A stretch of 64,000 bases of DNA from Bradyrhizobium sp. Gha (GTDB lineage Bacteria > Pseudomonadota > Alphaproteobacteria > Rhizobiales > Xanthobacteraceae): contig NZ_FOQM01000006.1 in NCBI RefSeq assembly GCF_900113735.1, positions 180,870 through 244,869 of the forward strand. Direction: 5' to 3'. Both the position numbers and the translations under genes were made by a program. Each line of letters begins with the position of its first letter. The stretch's first letter is position 1. Of this stretch, positions 37,017 to 46,020 are shown one piece after another. The notes below the pieces were generated by a model. It saw only the letters and a list, made by a program, of their open reading frames with translations. It ran no database searches and was not told the DNA's origin.

Positions 37017-38489
37017 ATGCGATTCCTGCTTGCGCTCATTGCGGCCCTTGCATTGCTCTGCACCGGCGCGGCCATGGCCCAACCGGTCGGACAATTTCCA
37101 TTTGCGTTGACGCGCGAAGGCCAGATGCTCGGGGCCGTCGCAGGCGAGGTGGCCTCCTTCAAGGGCCTCGCCTATGCAGCCCCGCCGGTCGGTCCGCTGC
37201 GCTGGCGACCGCCGCAGGCTTTGCCGGAGAGTTCGGAGATGAGCACGGCCTACGATTATGGCGCGCCATGTCTGCAGCCGTCGATGCCCGCGGCGCGTGA
37301 GGATTGCCTCACGCTGAACGTGTTTCGCCCCTTCGGCATCGACGGGCCGCTGCCGGTGATGGTGTTCATCCACGGCGGCGGCTTCGTCACGGGCACCGCC
37401 AACGATCCGCTGTTCGACGGCTCGAGGATTGCGCAGGCCGGCCTCATCGTGGTGACCGTGAACTATCGTCTCGGCGCGTTCGGCTGGTTCACCCATCCCG
37501 CGCTGTCGGACGGCGGCGGCTCCGGCAATTTCGGCCTGATGGACCAGATCACGGCGCTGCGTTGGGTGCACGACAACATCGCGGCCTTCGGCGGCGATGC
37601 GAACAACGTCACGCTGTTCGGCAACGGTGCCGGCGCGACATCGATCGCGCTGCTGATGCTGTGCACCCAATCGCGCGATCTCTTCCAGAAAGCCATCCTG
37701 CAATCGGTGCCCGGCCGCGCGCTCCTGCCGTCGTCGCAGCAGGCCGAGGCCGTGGGCCGGCAGCTTGTCGCCGCGCTCGGGCAGGCCGCGGATTTGCGGG
37801 CTGCCGCGCCGGCGCGTCTGCTTGCGGCCGAACAGCGCCTGCTGGAGAAAGCGCCGCGCAGTTTTGCGCCGGCAATCGATGGAAACCTGGTGACGGAAGA
37901 CATCGCCGTCGGATTTGCGTCAGGACATGAGAGCCGCATTCCCCTGATCATCGGCTCGAACGACGACGAGACCCGCTTCGACAGCGAGCTCGAGGTCAAG
38001 GAGGCGTTGTCATCCGCGGGCGAGAGCGCGGACGCGCTGCGCGAGCTCTATCCGAACGCTGCCAAACCGCCGGACGTTGTGGCGAGGTTCTACACCGACA
38101 AGGTTTTCGCCGAACCGGCGCGACTGCTCGCCCGGCTTCATGCCGCGACCGGCGCGCCGACCTTCCGCTACCGCTTTGCCTATGTGCCGGAAGCCGGGCG
38201 CAGTAATCCCGACGAAGGCCACGGGCGCGAGCTGCAATTCATCTTCGGCGCGGAGGGGGTACCGGGCGCCGGCATATTCTCGCGGCGTGATCGCGAGGTC
38301 GCAAGCCGCATCCGGGCCTACTGGATCAATTTCGCCAGGAGCGGCGATCCCAATGGCGCGGAGCTGCCGCATTGGGATGCAGCCGCGGATCGCGACCATT
38401 TGCTGCTGATTGCGAATGACCGCATCGCGAGCGGCGACGACCCCTCGGCGGAGCGGCTGGACCGGCTTGCGCGTGAGAGCGAGAAATGA
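37017..38489 (+). CDS. Type-B carboxylesterase-like protein lacking the catalytic serine
   Basis: 490 residues. A signal peptide (ending GAAMAQ) precedes a full-length carboxylesterase fold: ASFKGLAYAAPPVGPLRW, EDCLTLNVFRP and the oxyanion hole HGGGF at 119-123. The nucleophile elbow, normally G-x-S-x-G, reads FGNGAGATS, with Gly204 (codon GGT) in place of Ser. Glu318 (SNDDETRF) and His402 (EGHGREL) of the triad remain. It should be inactive as a serine esterase unless a rescue exists; a binding role, as in cholinesterase-like adhesion proteins, is possible. Periplasmic or exported. Confidence 0.85.
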   Translation: MRFLLALIAALALLCTGAAMAQPVGQFPFALTREGQMLGAVAGEVASFKGLAYAAPPVGPLRWRPPQALPESSEMSTAYDYGAPCLQPSMPAAREDCLTLNVFRPFGIDGPLPVMVFIHGGGFVTGTANDPLFDGSRIAQAGLIVVTVNYRLGAFGWFTHPALSDGGGSGNFGLMDQITALRWVHDNIAAFGGDANNVTLFGNGAGATSIALLMLCTQSRDLFQKAILQSVPGRALLPSSQQAEAVGRQLVAALGQAADLRAAAPARLLAAEQRLLEKAPRSFAPAIDGNLVTEDIAVGFASGHESRIPLIIGSNDDETRFDSELEVKEALSSAGESADALRELYPNAAKPPDVVARFYTDKVFAEPARLLARLHAATGAPTFRYRFAYVPEAGRSNPDEGHGRELQFIFGAEGVPGAGIFSRRDREVASRIRAYWINFARSGDPNGAELPHWDAAADRDHLLLIANDRIASGDDPSAERLDRLARESEK

Positions 38490-38496
38490 GCTGGGC

Positions 38497-38676
38497 TTAG
38501 GCGGCGAGCTCGACGCGGGGCGCCGGCGTCAGCCGGTCTTCTTCCAGATAGTCCATCGCGCCGTCCTTCTCGACGGCGTAGAACTGCTGGCCTTCCTTCG
38601 AGCGGTAGGCGGCGCGAACGACGCCGCGGCGGCCCTTGTCACTGTTGACGACATCCCCCAGCGCAAACTTCTTCAT
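38497..38676 (-). CDS. Small hypothetical protein (59 residues, SH3-like)
   Basis: Begins MKKFALGDVVNSDKGRRGVV and continues AAYRSKEGQQFYAVEKDG; it looks like a short beta-barrel with alternating hydrophobic residues, similar in character to KOW/SH3-like regulators. Two further upstream in-frame Met codons exist, but this start has the most protein-like N-terminus. It is convergent with the esterase-like gene, eight bases apart. Confidence 0.6.
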   Translation of the reverse strand: MKKFALGDVVNSDKGRRGVVRAAYRSKEGQQFYAVEKDGAMDYLEEDRLTPAPRVELAA

Positions 38677-38837
38677 CTCAACTGTCTCGCGTGTCTTCTG
38701 GCCCATTCCTTCGGCCACGGCCGGATTGTGGGCGGCAAATCGTTAACGACTTGCTAACCATACCGGTTTGCCTATGCTCGCCGCCGAGCGCGGGGGCAGA
38801 TACACGCGCAACATGTCAACGAGACGAGCCGCCACAA

Positions 38838-39632
38838 ATGACGCGATTTCCGACCCTCTTCCTGTCCCACGGCGGTGGCCCCTGGCCGTTCATGGAGGAC
38901 AGGCGGGTGCAATATGCCAAGACCGCCGCGGAGTTCGGAAGGCTGCCGCAGCTTCTGCCCGCAAAGCCGAAGGCGGTGCTCGTCATCACCGGTCATTGGG
39001 AGGCCGAGGCCTTTACGGTGTCGACCTCGGCGCATCCGCCGATGGTGTACGATTATTACGGTTTCCCCGAGCATACCTACCACATCAAATATCCCGCGCC
39101 GGGCCAGCCCGAACTCGCTGCAGAGGTGAGGGCGCTGCTCGAGCATGCGGGCCTCGATTGCCGGGAAGATCCCAATCAGGGCTTTGATCACGGCACCTTC
39201 GTGCCGCTCGGCCTGATGTACCCGAACGCCGACATGCCGATCGTGCTGCTGTCGCTGAAGTCGAGCTATGACGCGGCCGAGCACATTAAGGTCGGGCAGG
39301 CGATCGCCTCGCTCCGGGACGACGGCATTCTGATCGTCGGCAGCGGGCTGACCTATCACAACATGCGCGGCTTTGGCCGCGCGGAGTCAAAGCCGGTCTC
39401 CTACGATTTCGAGGCCTATCTGAACGAGGCCATCGCCAATCTGGACCCGGCGCGTCGCAACGCCATGCTGGTCGACTGGGAGAATGCGCCGAGTGCGCGT
39501 CTTGCCCATCCGCGCGAGGATCATCTGCTGCCGCTGATGGTTGCGGCAGGTGCCGCCGGCGACGATGTCGGCAAGCGTGTCTTCGTCGACGAGGTCGCGA
39601 ACGTCGCGATGGCGTCGTACGTGTTTGGATGA
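38838..39632 (+). CDS. LigB/DODA-type class III extradiol dioxygenase
   Basis: 264 residues. Metal-site histidines appear in LFLSHGGGPWPF, VLVITGHWEAEAF, NQGFDHGTFVPLGL and GSGLTYHNMRGFG, the pattern of YgiD-type 4,5-DOPA or catechol dioxygenases that use Zn or Fe. The C-terminal EDHLLPLMVAAGAA block is also conserved. ATG 38838 is used because upstream codons look non-coding. It is cytosolic, and the substrate is probably a catechol. Confidence 0.88.
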   Translation: MTRFPTLFLSHGGGPWPFMEDRRVQYAKTAAEFGRLPQLLPAKPKAVLVITGHWEAEAFTVSTSAHPPMVYDYYGFPEHTYHIKYPAPGQPELAAEVRALLEHAGLDCREDPNQGFDHGTFVPLGLMYPNADMPIVLLSLKSSYDAAEHIKVGQAIASLRDDGILIVGSGLTYHNMRGFGRAESKPVSYDFEAYLNEAIANLDPARRNAMLVDWENAPSARLAHPREDHLLPLMVAAGAAGDDVGKRVFVDEVANVAMASYVFG

Positions 39633-39641
39633 GATCTCTCG

Positions 39642-39661
39642 CTCTCCCGCTTGCGGGAGAG
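39642..39661. repeat. Short copy of the CTCTCCCGC intergenic repeat
   Basis: CTCTCCCGC (39642-39650) and GCGGGAGAG (39653-39661) form a near-continuous palindrome between the convergent dioxygenase and glgA genes. It matches the arms of the 30645-30785 element and may act as a terminator. Confidence 0.55.
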
Positions 39662-39739
39662 GCCGAGCAAATCCGCAGACGATCCTCGTGAAATCCACAT
39701 GCGATTGCTCTGCCGCATATGGGAGAGGCGAAGAAGGCC

Positions 39740-41191
39740 TCACACGCCGCGGGCAGCCATCAGGCTACGATACAGCGCGGCATATTCACCGGCGCGATTG
39801 CGCCAGGAGACGTCGGTCGCGAGGCCGCTTCTTTGCAGCCGTCGCCAGGTCGCCTTGTCGTGGAAGGCGGCCTTTGCCTTGCGCAGCGTGCCGGCGAGGG
39901 CGTCGGCCGTGACCGGGCCGAATTTGAAACCGGTGGCGTCACGCCCTGCTTCGCCGATGTCGACGATCGTATCCTCGAGGCCACCCACGCGGGAGACGAT
40001 GGGCACGGCGCCGTAGCGCAGGGCGCAGAGCTGGGTGAGCCCGCATGGCTCGAACCGCGAGGGCACGAGCAGCGCATCGGATCCGGCCTGGATCAGGTGG
40101 GCGAGAATCTCGTCATAGCCGATCAGGACCCCGATGCGCCCGGGATTGGCGCGTGCTGCGGCCTGAAAGCGGTCCTGGAGATCGCGCTCGCCGCTGCCGA
40201 GCAGCGCAAGCTGCATGCCGTGCTCGAGGATTGTCGGGATCGCCTCGAGCAGGAGGTCGAGCCCCTTCTGCCAGGATAGCCGGCTGATGACGCCGAGCAG
40301 CGGCGATTCGTCCGAGGAATCGAGATTGAATTGCTGCTGAAGCACCGCCTTGTTCGCGGCACGGAACGTGAGGTCCTGCGCGCCGAAGCGATAGGCGATA
40401 TGTGGATCGGTCTGCGGATTCCACACGTCGATGTCGATGCCGTTCAGGATGCCGCTGAGCACGCTTGCACGTTCGCGCAGCAGGCCGCCGAGCCCCATGC
40501 CGCCTTCATCGCTCTGGATTTCACGCGCATAGGTCGGCGACACCGTGGTGATGCGATCGGCGAGTTGCAGGCCGGCCTTCAAAAAACTGATGCCGCCGAA
40601 ATATTCGAGGCCGTGGACGTCGAACGAGGCGTTCCAGGGCAGGCCGACCGCGTTGGCGAGATCGCGGTCGAACTTGCCCTGATAGGCCATGTTGTGGATG
40701 GTGATCACCGTACCGGGCCGCCGCCCACCGTCGTAGTGCAGATAGGCCGGCGCAAGTCCGGCCTGCCAGTCATGGGCGTGAACGAGATCAGGGACGAAGC
40801 TGGCGACGAGCCCGTGGCCGATATCGGCCGCGACGCGCGACAGCGCCGCGAAACGCACGCCGTTGTCGGGCCAGTCCGCGCCCTCGGAAGTGACGTAGGG
40901 ATTGCCGGGCCGTGCATAGAGATGCGGCACGTCGAGCACGAACAGATCGAGCCCGGCACGCGAGCCTGCCAGCAGCCGGCCCGGTCCGCCGAAATAATCC
41001 GGCCAGCTGCGGATCTCATCCGCGCCCGACAGCAGCCGCATCACGTCAGGATAGCCCGGCATCAAGGTCCGCATCTCGACGCCGTGCGCCTTCAGCGCAA
41101 TCGGCAGCGCGCCGGCGACGTCAGCGAGACCGCCGGTCTTGATGATGGGATAGACTTCAGAAGCGACCGCGAGGACGCGAACAGGCGTCAT
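39740..41191 (-). CDS. glgA: Glycogen synthase (ADP-glucose)
   Basis: 483 residues of the GT5 family, extending alpha-1,4-glucan from ADP-glucose. Marker blocks are [13 protein letters not shown] near residues 17-29, [17 protein letters not shown], the GT-B hinge [12 protein letters not shown], and [11 protein letters not shown] with the conserved Glu. Length is normal. The start is fixed by a four-base overlap with the glgC stop. Branching enzyme (glgB) and phosphorylase (glgP) are not in the window. Confidence 0.96.
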   Translation of the reverse strand: MTPVRVLAVASEVYPIIKTGGLADVAGALPIALKAHGVEMRTLMPGYPDVMRLLSGADEIRSWPDYFGGPGRLLAGSRAGLDLFVLDVPHLYARPGNPYVTSEGADWPDNGVRFAALSRVAADIGHGLVASFVPDLVHAHDWQAGLAPAYLHYDGGRRPGTVITIHNMAYQGKFDRDLANAVGLPWNASFDVHGLEYFGGISFLKAGLQLADRITTVSPTYAREIQSDEGGMGLGGLLRERASVLSGILNGIDIDVWNPQTDPHIAYRFGAQDLTFRAANKAVLQQQFNLDSSDESPLLGVISRLSWQKGLDLLLEAIPTILEHGMQLALLGSGERDLQDRFQAAARANPGRIGVLIGYDEILAHLIQAGSDALLVPSRFEPCGLTQLCALRYGAVPIVSRVGGLEDTIVDIGEAGRDATGFKFGPVTADALAGTLRKAKAAFHDKATWRRLQRSGLATDVSWRNRAGEYAALYRSLMAARGV

Positions 41192-42450
41192 GTATTGAGC
41201 CTGTCGATCATCGGCTGGGTGACGAGCGAGATGCCCAGTTCGGTGGTGCGGAAGCGCTTGGCATCGAATTCCGGGTCCTCGCCGATGACGAGCCCCTCGG
41301 GAATCTCGACGCCGCGGTCGATCACAACGTTCTTCAGCCGCGCGCCGCGGCCGACATTGACGTAAGGCATGATCACGGCGTTCTCGACATTGGCATAGGA
41401 ATTGATGCGCACCCCGGTGAACAGCAGCGAGCGGCGCAGCGACGCCCCGGAAATGATGCAGCCGCCCGAGACCAGCGAGCTCACGGCCTGGCCGCGCCGG
41501 CTCTCCTCGTCGTGGACGAACTTGGCCGGCGGCGTGATCTCCGCATAGGACCAGATCGGCCAGGCCCGGTCGAACAGATCGAGCTCCGGCACCACGTCGG
41601 TGAGGTCGATATTGGCGGCCCAATAGGCATCCACCGTGCCGGCATCGCGCCAGTAGGCGCGGGGATCGCTGCCCGAACGCACGCAGGAGGTCGAGAACTG
41701 ATGCGCCATGGCGCGGCCGTTCTTGACGATGTAGGGGATGATGTCCTTGCCGAAATCGTGGTTCGAGTTCGGGTCCTCGGCGTCGCGCTTGAGCTCATCG
41801 AACAGGAATTTCGCGTTGAACACATAGATACCCATGCTGGCGAGCGAGACGTCAGGCTTGCCCGGCATCGGAGGCGGATCCTTGGGCTTCTCGAGGAACT
41901 GCTGGATCCAGCCGTTCTCATCGATATGCATGATGCCGAAGCCGGAGGATTCCTCACGCGGCATTTCGAGACAGCCGACCGTGACGTCGGCGCCACTGTC
42001 GACGTGCTGCCGCAGCATGACTTCGTAGTCCATCTTGTAGATATGGTCGCCGGCGAGCACCACGATGAAGCGGCAGGCGTGAGACTCGATGATGTCGATG
42101 TTCTGGTAGATCGCATCCGCCGTGCCGACATACCACATGCTCTCCGAGACGCGCTGGCTTGCCGGCAGGATGTCGAAGCTCTCGTTGCGCTCGGGGCGGA
42201 AGAAGTTCCAGCCCATCTGGAGATGCCGGATCAGGCTGTGCGCCTTGTACTGGGTGGCGACCGCGATGCGGCGGATGCCCGAGTTCACGGCGTTCGAGAG
42301 CGCGAAATCGATGATGCGGGACTTGCCGCCGAAATAGACCGCGGGCTTGGCGCGCCGGTCGGTCAACTCCAGCAGCCGACTGCCACGTCCGCCCGCAAGG
42401 ACAAACGCCAAAGCCTGGCGGGCAAGCGGCTCATTTCCGGCGGCACTCAT
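41188..42450 (-). CDS. glgC: Glucose-1-phosphate adenylyltransferase
   Basis: 420 residues. It makes ADP-glucose, the committed step of glycogen synthesis. [20 protein letters not shown] is the nucleotide-binding block, [15 protein letters not shown] the catalytic region and [20 protein letters not shown] the sugar-phosphate site; a C-terminal left-handed beta-helix domain follows. ATG 42450 has GGGAGG five bases upstream; the frame remains open upstream but looks non-coding. Allosteric control by fructose-type effectors is usual for this family. Confidence 0.96.
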   Translation of the reverse strand: MSAAGNEPLARQALAFVLAGGRGSRLLELTDRRAKPAVYFGGKSRIIDFALSNAVNSGIRRIAVATQYKAHSLIRHLQMGWNFFRPERNESFDILPASQRVSESMWYVGTADAIYQNIDIIESHACRFIVVLAGDHIYKMDYEVMLRQHVDSGADVTVGCLEMPREESSGFGIMHIDENGWIQQFLEKPKDPPPMPGKPDVSLASMGIYVFNAKFLFDELKRDAEDPNSNHDFGKDIIPYIVKNGRAMAHQFSTSCVRSGSDPRAYWRDAGTVDAYWAANIDLTDVVPELDLFDRAWPIWSYAEITPPAKFVHDEESRRGQAVSSLVSGGCIISGASLRRSLLFTGVRINSYANVENAVIMPYVNVGRGARLKNVVIDRGVEIPEGLVIGEDPEFDAKRFRTTELGISLVTQPMIDRLNT

Positions 42451-42809
42451 GTCATCCTCCCACTCGTCAGGCGCAAGCCAAATTCTGGCGCAAACCAAGG
42501 CCTTCGCGAAGTGCCTTCCGGCCGCGCGCCATTGGAACCGATAGTAACGGTACGAATAGGTAATCGGGAAGGTGCTTGTTGGTTGCGAACGCATGGGAAG
42601 CTTAACGCTTTGCCGTGGCGCGCGGGCCAGGGCGCTGTCGTCCGCCGGCCATGTTGAAGGCATGCGCGGGTTGAAGGCATGCGCGGGGCCGTCTTGTGCG
42701 CTGCACGCGAAATTCGCGCCTTTGATTCCGCGCTTTGATCTGGCGCAAGAATGCCTGATCATGGCTTGCGATGCTCTTCCGAACGAAGCGTCAGACAGGG
42801 AGTAAGACG

Positions 42810-43223
42810 ATGAGTATCTGGAAAATGGCAGTTGCCTGCTCGCTCACGGTCGGGGTCGTGGCCGGCCAAATCGGGCAGGCGGCAGCGGCGCCGATGCCGA
42901 CCAATGTGGCGACCATGAAGACCGCGGCCGGCGATGACGTCACGCAGGTCTATTGGCGTGGTCGTGGCTGGGGATGGGGTCTCGGCGGGTTCGCGGCCGG
43001 CGCGCTCATCGGCAGCGCCATCGCCGGCGCGCCTTACGGCTATTATGGCGGCGGCCCGTATTACGGGTACCCCGGCTATGGCTATGGTTATGCGCCGGCC
43101 TATTATGGTTACGGTTACGGGCCGGCCTATCCCGGGTATTATCGGCCGTACCGTCCGTATTACGGTTACCGCTATGGCTACTACCGGCCCTACTATCGAC
43201 CGTACTACCGCCATTATTGGTGA
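42810..43223 (+). CDS. Exported Gly/Tyr/Pro-rich protein
   Basis: 137 residues. A signal peptide (ending QAAAAP) is followed by [20 protein letters not shown] and then about 80 residues of GYYGGG/YGYGYG/YRPYYRP repeats, so more than half of the mature protein is Gly, Tyr, Pro and Arg. Such proteins are common in rhizobia and are thought to be surface or envelope components; function unknown. GGGAG lies a few bases upstream of the ATG. Purine/pyrimidine-skewed codon repeats (TAT, GGC, TAC) may make this locus length-variable. Confidence 0.75.
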   Translation: MSIWKMAVACSLTVGVVAGQIGQAAAAPMPTNVATMKTAAGDDVTQVYWRGRGWGWGLGGFAAGALIGSAIAGAPYGYYGGGPYYGYPGYGYGYAPAYYGYGYGPAYPGYYRPYRPYYGYRYGYYRPYYRPYYRHYW

Positions 43224-43226
43224 GCG

Positions 43227-43325
43227 CTAGAGCGACAGCCACACGATCAGGCTCATGCAGGCCAAATGCGCGAGCACGATCGCGGCGAGATGCAGCGGGC
43301 CGGCCTTGAGGCGGGGCCCCCGCAT
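43227..43325 (-). CDS. Possible small membrane protein (32 residues)
   Basis: Minus-strand ATG CGG GGG CCC ... TAG gives a basic N-terminus and one hydrophobic helix (LHLAAIVLAHLACMSLIVWL). It fits exactly between the stops of its two neighbours. There is no convincing ribosome binding site, so I am unsure it is translated. Confidence 0.4.
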   Translation of the reverse strand: MRGPRLKAGPLHLAAIVLAHLACMSLIVWLSL

Positions 43326-43345
43326 CTCGCCGCGCCGCCCCCGCG

Positions 43346-44326
43346 CTAATTCGAGCCCGCGGCCGCGGCGGAGAAGCTGCGGTCAACGGCTTTGCTGACG
43401 TCGAGCGTCTTCGGCAAGATGCCGTAGCGCGTCGAGCGGTCGGAGGCTTCTTGGACCTCCTTCACCACGCTCTCGTCGATCACGATCGGGCTGGTGCGTT
43501 GCGCGGTATAGGCCGAGAGCAGCACGTCCTCGGGCAGCTTGGTCAGTTCGGCCGTGCTTTTGGCGTATTCACCGAGGTGATCAAGCGACCACAGCCGCGC
43601 CCTGTTCAGCCGCTGCACGAGGTCCTGCACAGCCGCACGCTTGCTGGCGATGGCATTGTCCGTGGCGACGATGAAAGTGATGGTCGGCGTCAGGCCGTCG
43701 CCGTCGGCGATGACGCGCGCCTTATCCCTTGAGGTTGCGAACGAGACATACGGCTCCCACACCGCCCAGGCGTCGATTGAGCCCGCCACCAGCGCGATCT
43801 TGGCATCGACAGGACCGAGCGGTGCAAAGGTCGCGTCCTCGAGCTTGATGTTCGCCTTCTCCAGGGTCGCATCGATCAGGAACTGACCCCAGCCGCCGCG
43901 CGTGCCGGCGAGACGTTTTCCCTTGAGGTCGGCGGCGGACTTGATCGGCGAATCCTGGCGAACGAGAATGGCCTGCGTCTTCGCATCCGATCTGGTGCCG
44001 CCGATCGCCTTGATCGGCGCGCCGACCGCATAGACGGAGAGGAACGAGAGATCGCCGGTGTAGCCGATGTCGAGTGCGCCGGCATTGAGCGCTTCGAGAA
44101 TCGGAGCAGCCGCGGGGAATTCCGACCATTCGATTCTGTAGGGCAGGTCCTTCGCAAAGCCGGAGATCTCCAGCAGCGAGCGGTTGCCGCCCTTCTGGTC
44201 GCCGACACGCAGCACGATGGTGTCGGCTGCAAACGATGCGGCGGCCGTCGAGAGCGTGATGGCAGCCGCAAGCAGCGAGGCTGCGAGCCGGCGCGAGATG
44301 GAATGGTCTGAAGAGTTGGTGCTCAT
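43346..44326 (-). CDS. Sulfonate-type ABC substrate-binding protein (SsuA-like)
   Basis: 326 residues. The signal peptide ends near ASFAADT. The mature protein begins IVLRVGDQKGGNRSLLEI and has EFPAAAPILEALNAGALDIG, GGTRSDAKTQAILVRQDSP and AWAVWEPYVSFAT, as in aliphatic sulfonate binding proteins. It is a clear paralogue of the protein encoded at 49933-50871. It is transcribed away from the transporter operon that starts at 44806 and has no permease of its own next to it. Confidence 0.88.
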   Translation of the reverse strand: MSTNSSDHSISRRLAASLLAAAITLSTAAASFAADTIVLRVGDQKGGNRSLLEISGFAKDLPYRIEWSEFPAAAPILEALNAGALDIGYTGDLSFLSVYAVGAPIKAIGGTRSDAKTQAILVRQDSPIKSAADLKGKRLAGTRGGWGQFLIDATLEKANIKLEDATFAPLGPVDAKIALVAGSIDAWAVWEPYVSFATSRDKARVIADGDGLTPTITFIVATDNAIASKRAAVQDLVQRLNRARLWSLDHLGEYAKSTAELTKLPEDVLLSAYTAQRTSPIVIDESVVKEVQEASDRSTRYGILPKTLDVSKAVDRSFSAAAAGSN

Positions 44327-44567
44327 GTGATCTATCTTGCTTGTTACTTTGGCTCACGACGGGTGAGCGCGTGATGCAGCGAGACGATCAAGTCTATGAT
44401 CGCGCGATGCGCAGTCAATGAAATGCCAAACCGTATTGCGCGCGCATCGAGCAAGGACGTTTCAGCGCGGTGCCGCTTTCGAGAATGCGCGGCGTGCAAG
44501 GCCGTCGATGCGCAACAATGAAGCAGCGGCAGAGCCGCGGTGCGCGTTTGCTGGATGATGCATCAGT

Positions 44568-44580
44568 TGAAATCGTTTCA
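44568..44580. promoter_or_regulatory. Palindrome TGAAA-TCG-TTTCA
   Basis: A 5-3-5 inverted repeat in the 480-base divergent region between two binding-protein genes. LacI-type operators have similar arms, but no LacI gene is adjacent. The role is uncertain. Confidence 0.3.
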
Positions 44581-44645
44581 TCGTTGCGGTGCGCGCGAAT
44601 GGAGAGATTGACTTCGCTTCGCGCCACATTCGAAATTCCATTTCA

Positions 44646-44676
44646 TTGACGATGCGGCGAGTGCGCCGCATGATTT
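44646..44676 (+). promoter_or_regulatory. Promoter with 20-bp dyad in the spacer, upstream of the sulfonate operon
   Basis: ATGCGGCG (44652-44659) and CGCCGCAT (44664-44671) form a perfect 8-4-8 palindrome placed between TTGACG (44646-44651) and TGATTT (44671-44676), or CATGAT with 17-base spacing. The operon start is 130 bases downstream. A dyad inside the spacer suits a repressor or a MerR-like activator. The rest of 44327-44805 shows nothing else gene-like. Confidence 0.45.
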
Positions 44677-44805
44677 AGGCATCGCATCAACACGGCGCGG
44701 GAACCGTCTGCGAAAAACATTCTCTCAACGCAGCTCCGTACGGAACATGCGCAATGCGAGGCGTTGCGCCAACGGCGGAGCCGTGCCAACTCAGGAGTGG
44801 GGCTG

Positions 44806-45906
44806 ATGGGCAACGACAACAAGCGCAAGGGATCGAGCCTCGACCGGCGTAATTTGCTCCAGGCGGGATTGGCGGCGGCCTTTGTCGCGCCGCTCGGCGC
44901 GTTGGGCGCACAGGCCTTCGTTCCGCAGGCGCCCGCGCGTGGCGTCGATTTCTCGGAATTTCCGCTGTGCCGGACGGCTGCGGACGGTCCAGTTCTGTCA
45001 GGTGCACCGCGCAAGCTGAAACTGTCGTGGAATGCCGGGGCGGTCTGTCTCGCGCCGCTGCCTGTCGCGATCGAGCACGGCTTCTTCCAGAAGCAGAATC
45101 TCGATGTCGAGCTCGTCAACTATTCCGGCTCGACCGACCAGCTGCTCGAGGCGATCGCTACCGGCAAGAGCGATGCCGGTCTCGGCATGGCGCTGCGCTG
45201 GTTGAAGCCGCTGGAGCAGGGGTTTGACGTCAAGATCGCCGCGGGCACCCATGGCGGCTGCATGCGCGTGCTCAGCCGCGCCGATTCCGGCGTGGTCAAG
45301 CTCGCCGATCTCAAGGGCAAGATCGTCGCTGTCGGTGACCTCGCTGGTCCCGACAAGAATTTCTTCTCGATCCAGCTCGCAAAGCTCGGCATCGACCCGA
45401 ACAAGGATGTCGACTGGCGTGCCTATCCCGGCAATCTCCTCAACGTCGCGGTGGAGAAGGGCGAGGTGCAGGCGTTCCTGTCGTCCGATCCGCTCGCCTA
45501 TCTCTGGCTGAGGGACTCTCAATACAGGGAGGTCGCCTCCAACCTCGACGGCGATTATCGCGACAAGAGCTGCTGCATCGTGGGCTTGCGCGGCTCGCTG
45601 GTTCGCGAAGAACCTCAAGTCGCGCGCGCGATCACCCAGGCGCTGCTCGACGCGGCGATGTTCACCTCGCAAAACCCGGCCGTAGCCGCAAAATCGTTCC
45701 AGCCCTATGCGCCGAAGGCGGCAACGCTTGCCGACATCGAGGGCATGGTGCGCTACCACACCCACCATCATCATCCCACCGGTGAGGTGCTGAAGCGCGA
45801 ATTGAAGGCCTATGCCGACGATCTCAAGAGCGTGCAGGTCTTCAAGCAGAGCACCGATACGACCAAATTCGCGGAGCGCATCTATGTCGACGTATTCTCT
45901 GTCTGA
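44806..45906 (+). CDS. ABC substrate-binding protein with Tat-type signal
   Basis: 366 residues. The N-terminus SSLDRRNLLQAGLAAAF is a twin-arginine-like export signal, so it may fold before export. The mature NMT1-like domain includes LKLSWNAGAVCLAPLPVAIE, GSTDQLLEAIATGKSDAGLG and GTHGGCMRVLSRAD. An unusual RYHTHHHHPTGE motif near residue 325 could bind metal. First gene of the operon with permease, ATPase and two flavoenzymes. The ligand is probably an organosulfur compound, inferred from the neighbours. Confidence 0.88.
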   Translation: MGNDNKRKGSSLDRRNLLQAGLAAAFVAPLGALGAQAFVPQAPARGVDFSEFPLCRTAADGPVLSGAPRKLKLSWNAGAVCLAPLPVAIEHGFFQKQNLDVELVNYSGSTDQLLEAIATGKSDAGLGMALRWLKPLEQGFDVKIAAGTHGGCMRVLSRADSGVVKLADLKGKIVAVGDLAGPDKNFFSIQLAKLGIDPNKDVDWRAYPGNLLNVAVEKGEVQAFLSSDPLAYLWLRDSQYREVASNLDGDYRDKSCCIVGLRGSLVREEPQVARAITQALLDAAMFTSQNPAVAAKSFQPYAPKAATLADIEGMVRYHTHHHHPTGEVLKRELKAYADDLKSVQVFKQSTDTTKFAERIYVDVFSV

Positions 45907-46020
45907 CGGCCTCGCATCCGGCGCGCCGCGCCTTTCGCGCGCGCCGCTGCTTGCGACGTGGCTACGGGATTCCGGCGTGGGCGTGGCCGCCAGCGTCGCC
46001 TGGATCGCCTCTCGCGCACG
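45884..46020 (+). pseudogene. Out-of-frame N-terminal part of the downstream permease gene
   Basis: ATG 45884 overlaps the binding-protein stop in the usual operon manner and encodes MSTYSLSDGLASGAPRLSRA and then WLRDSGVGVAASVAWIAS, a plausible permease N-terminus with a first membrane helix. This frame does not join the main permease frame. Going from frame 2 to frame 1 needs loss or gain of one or two bases near 46005-46020. Confidence 0.4.
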
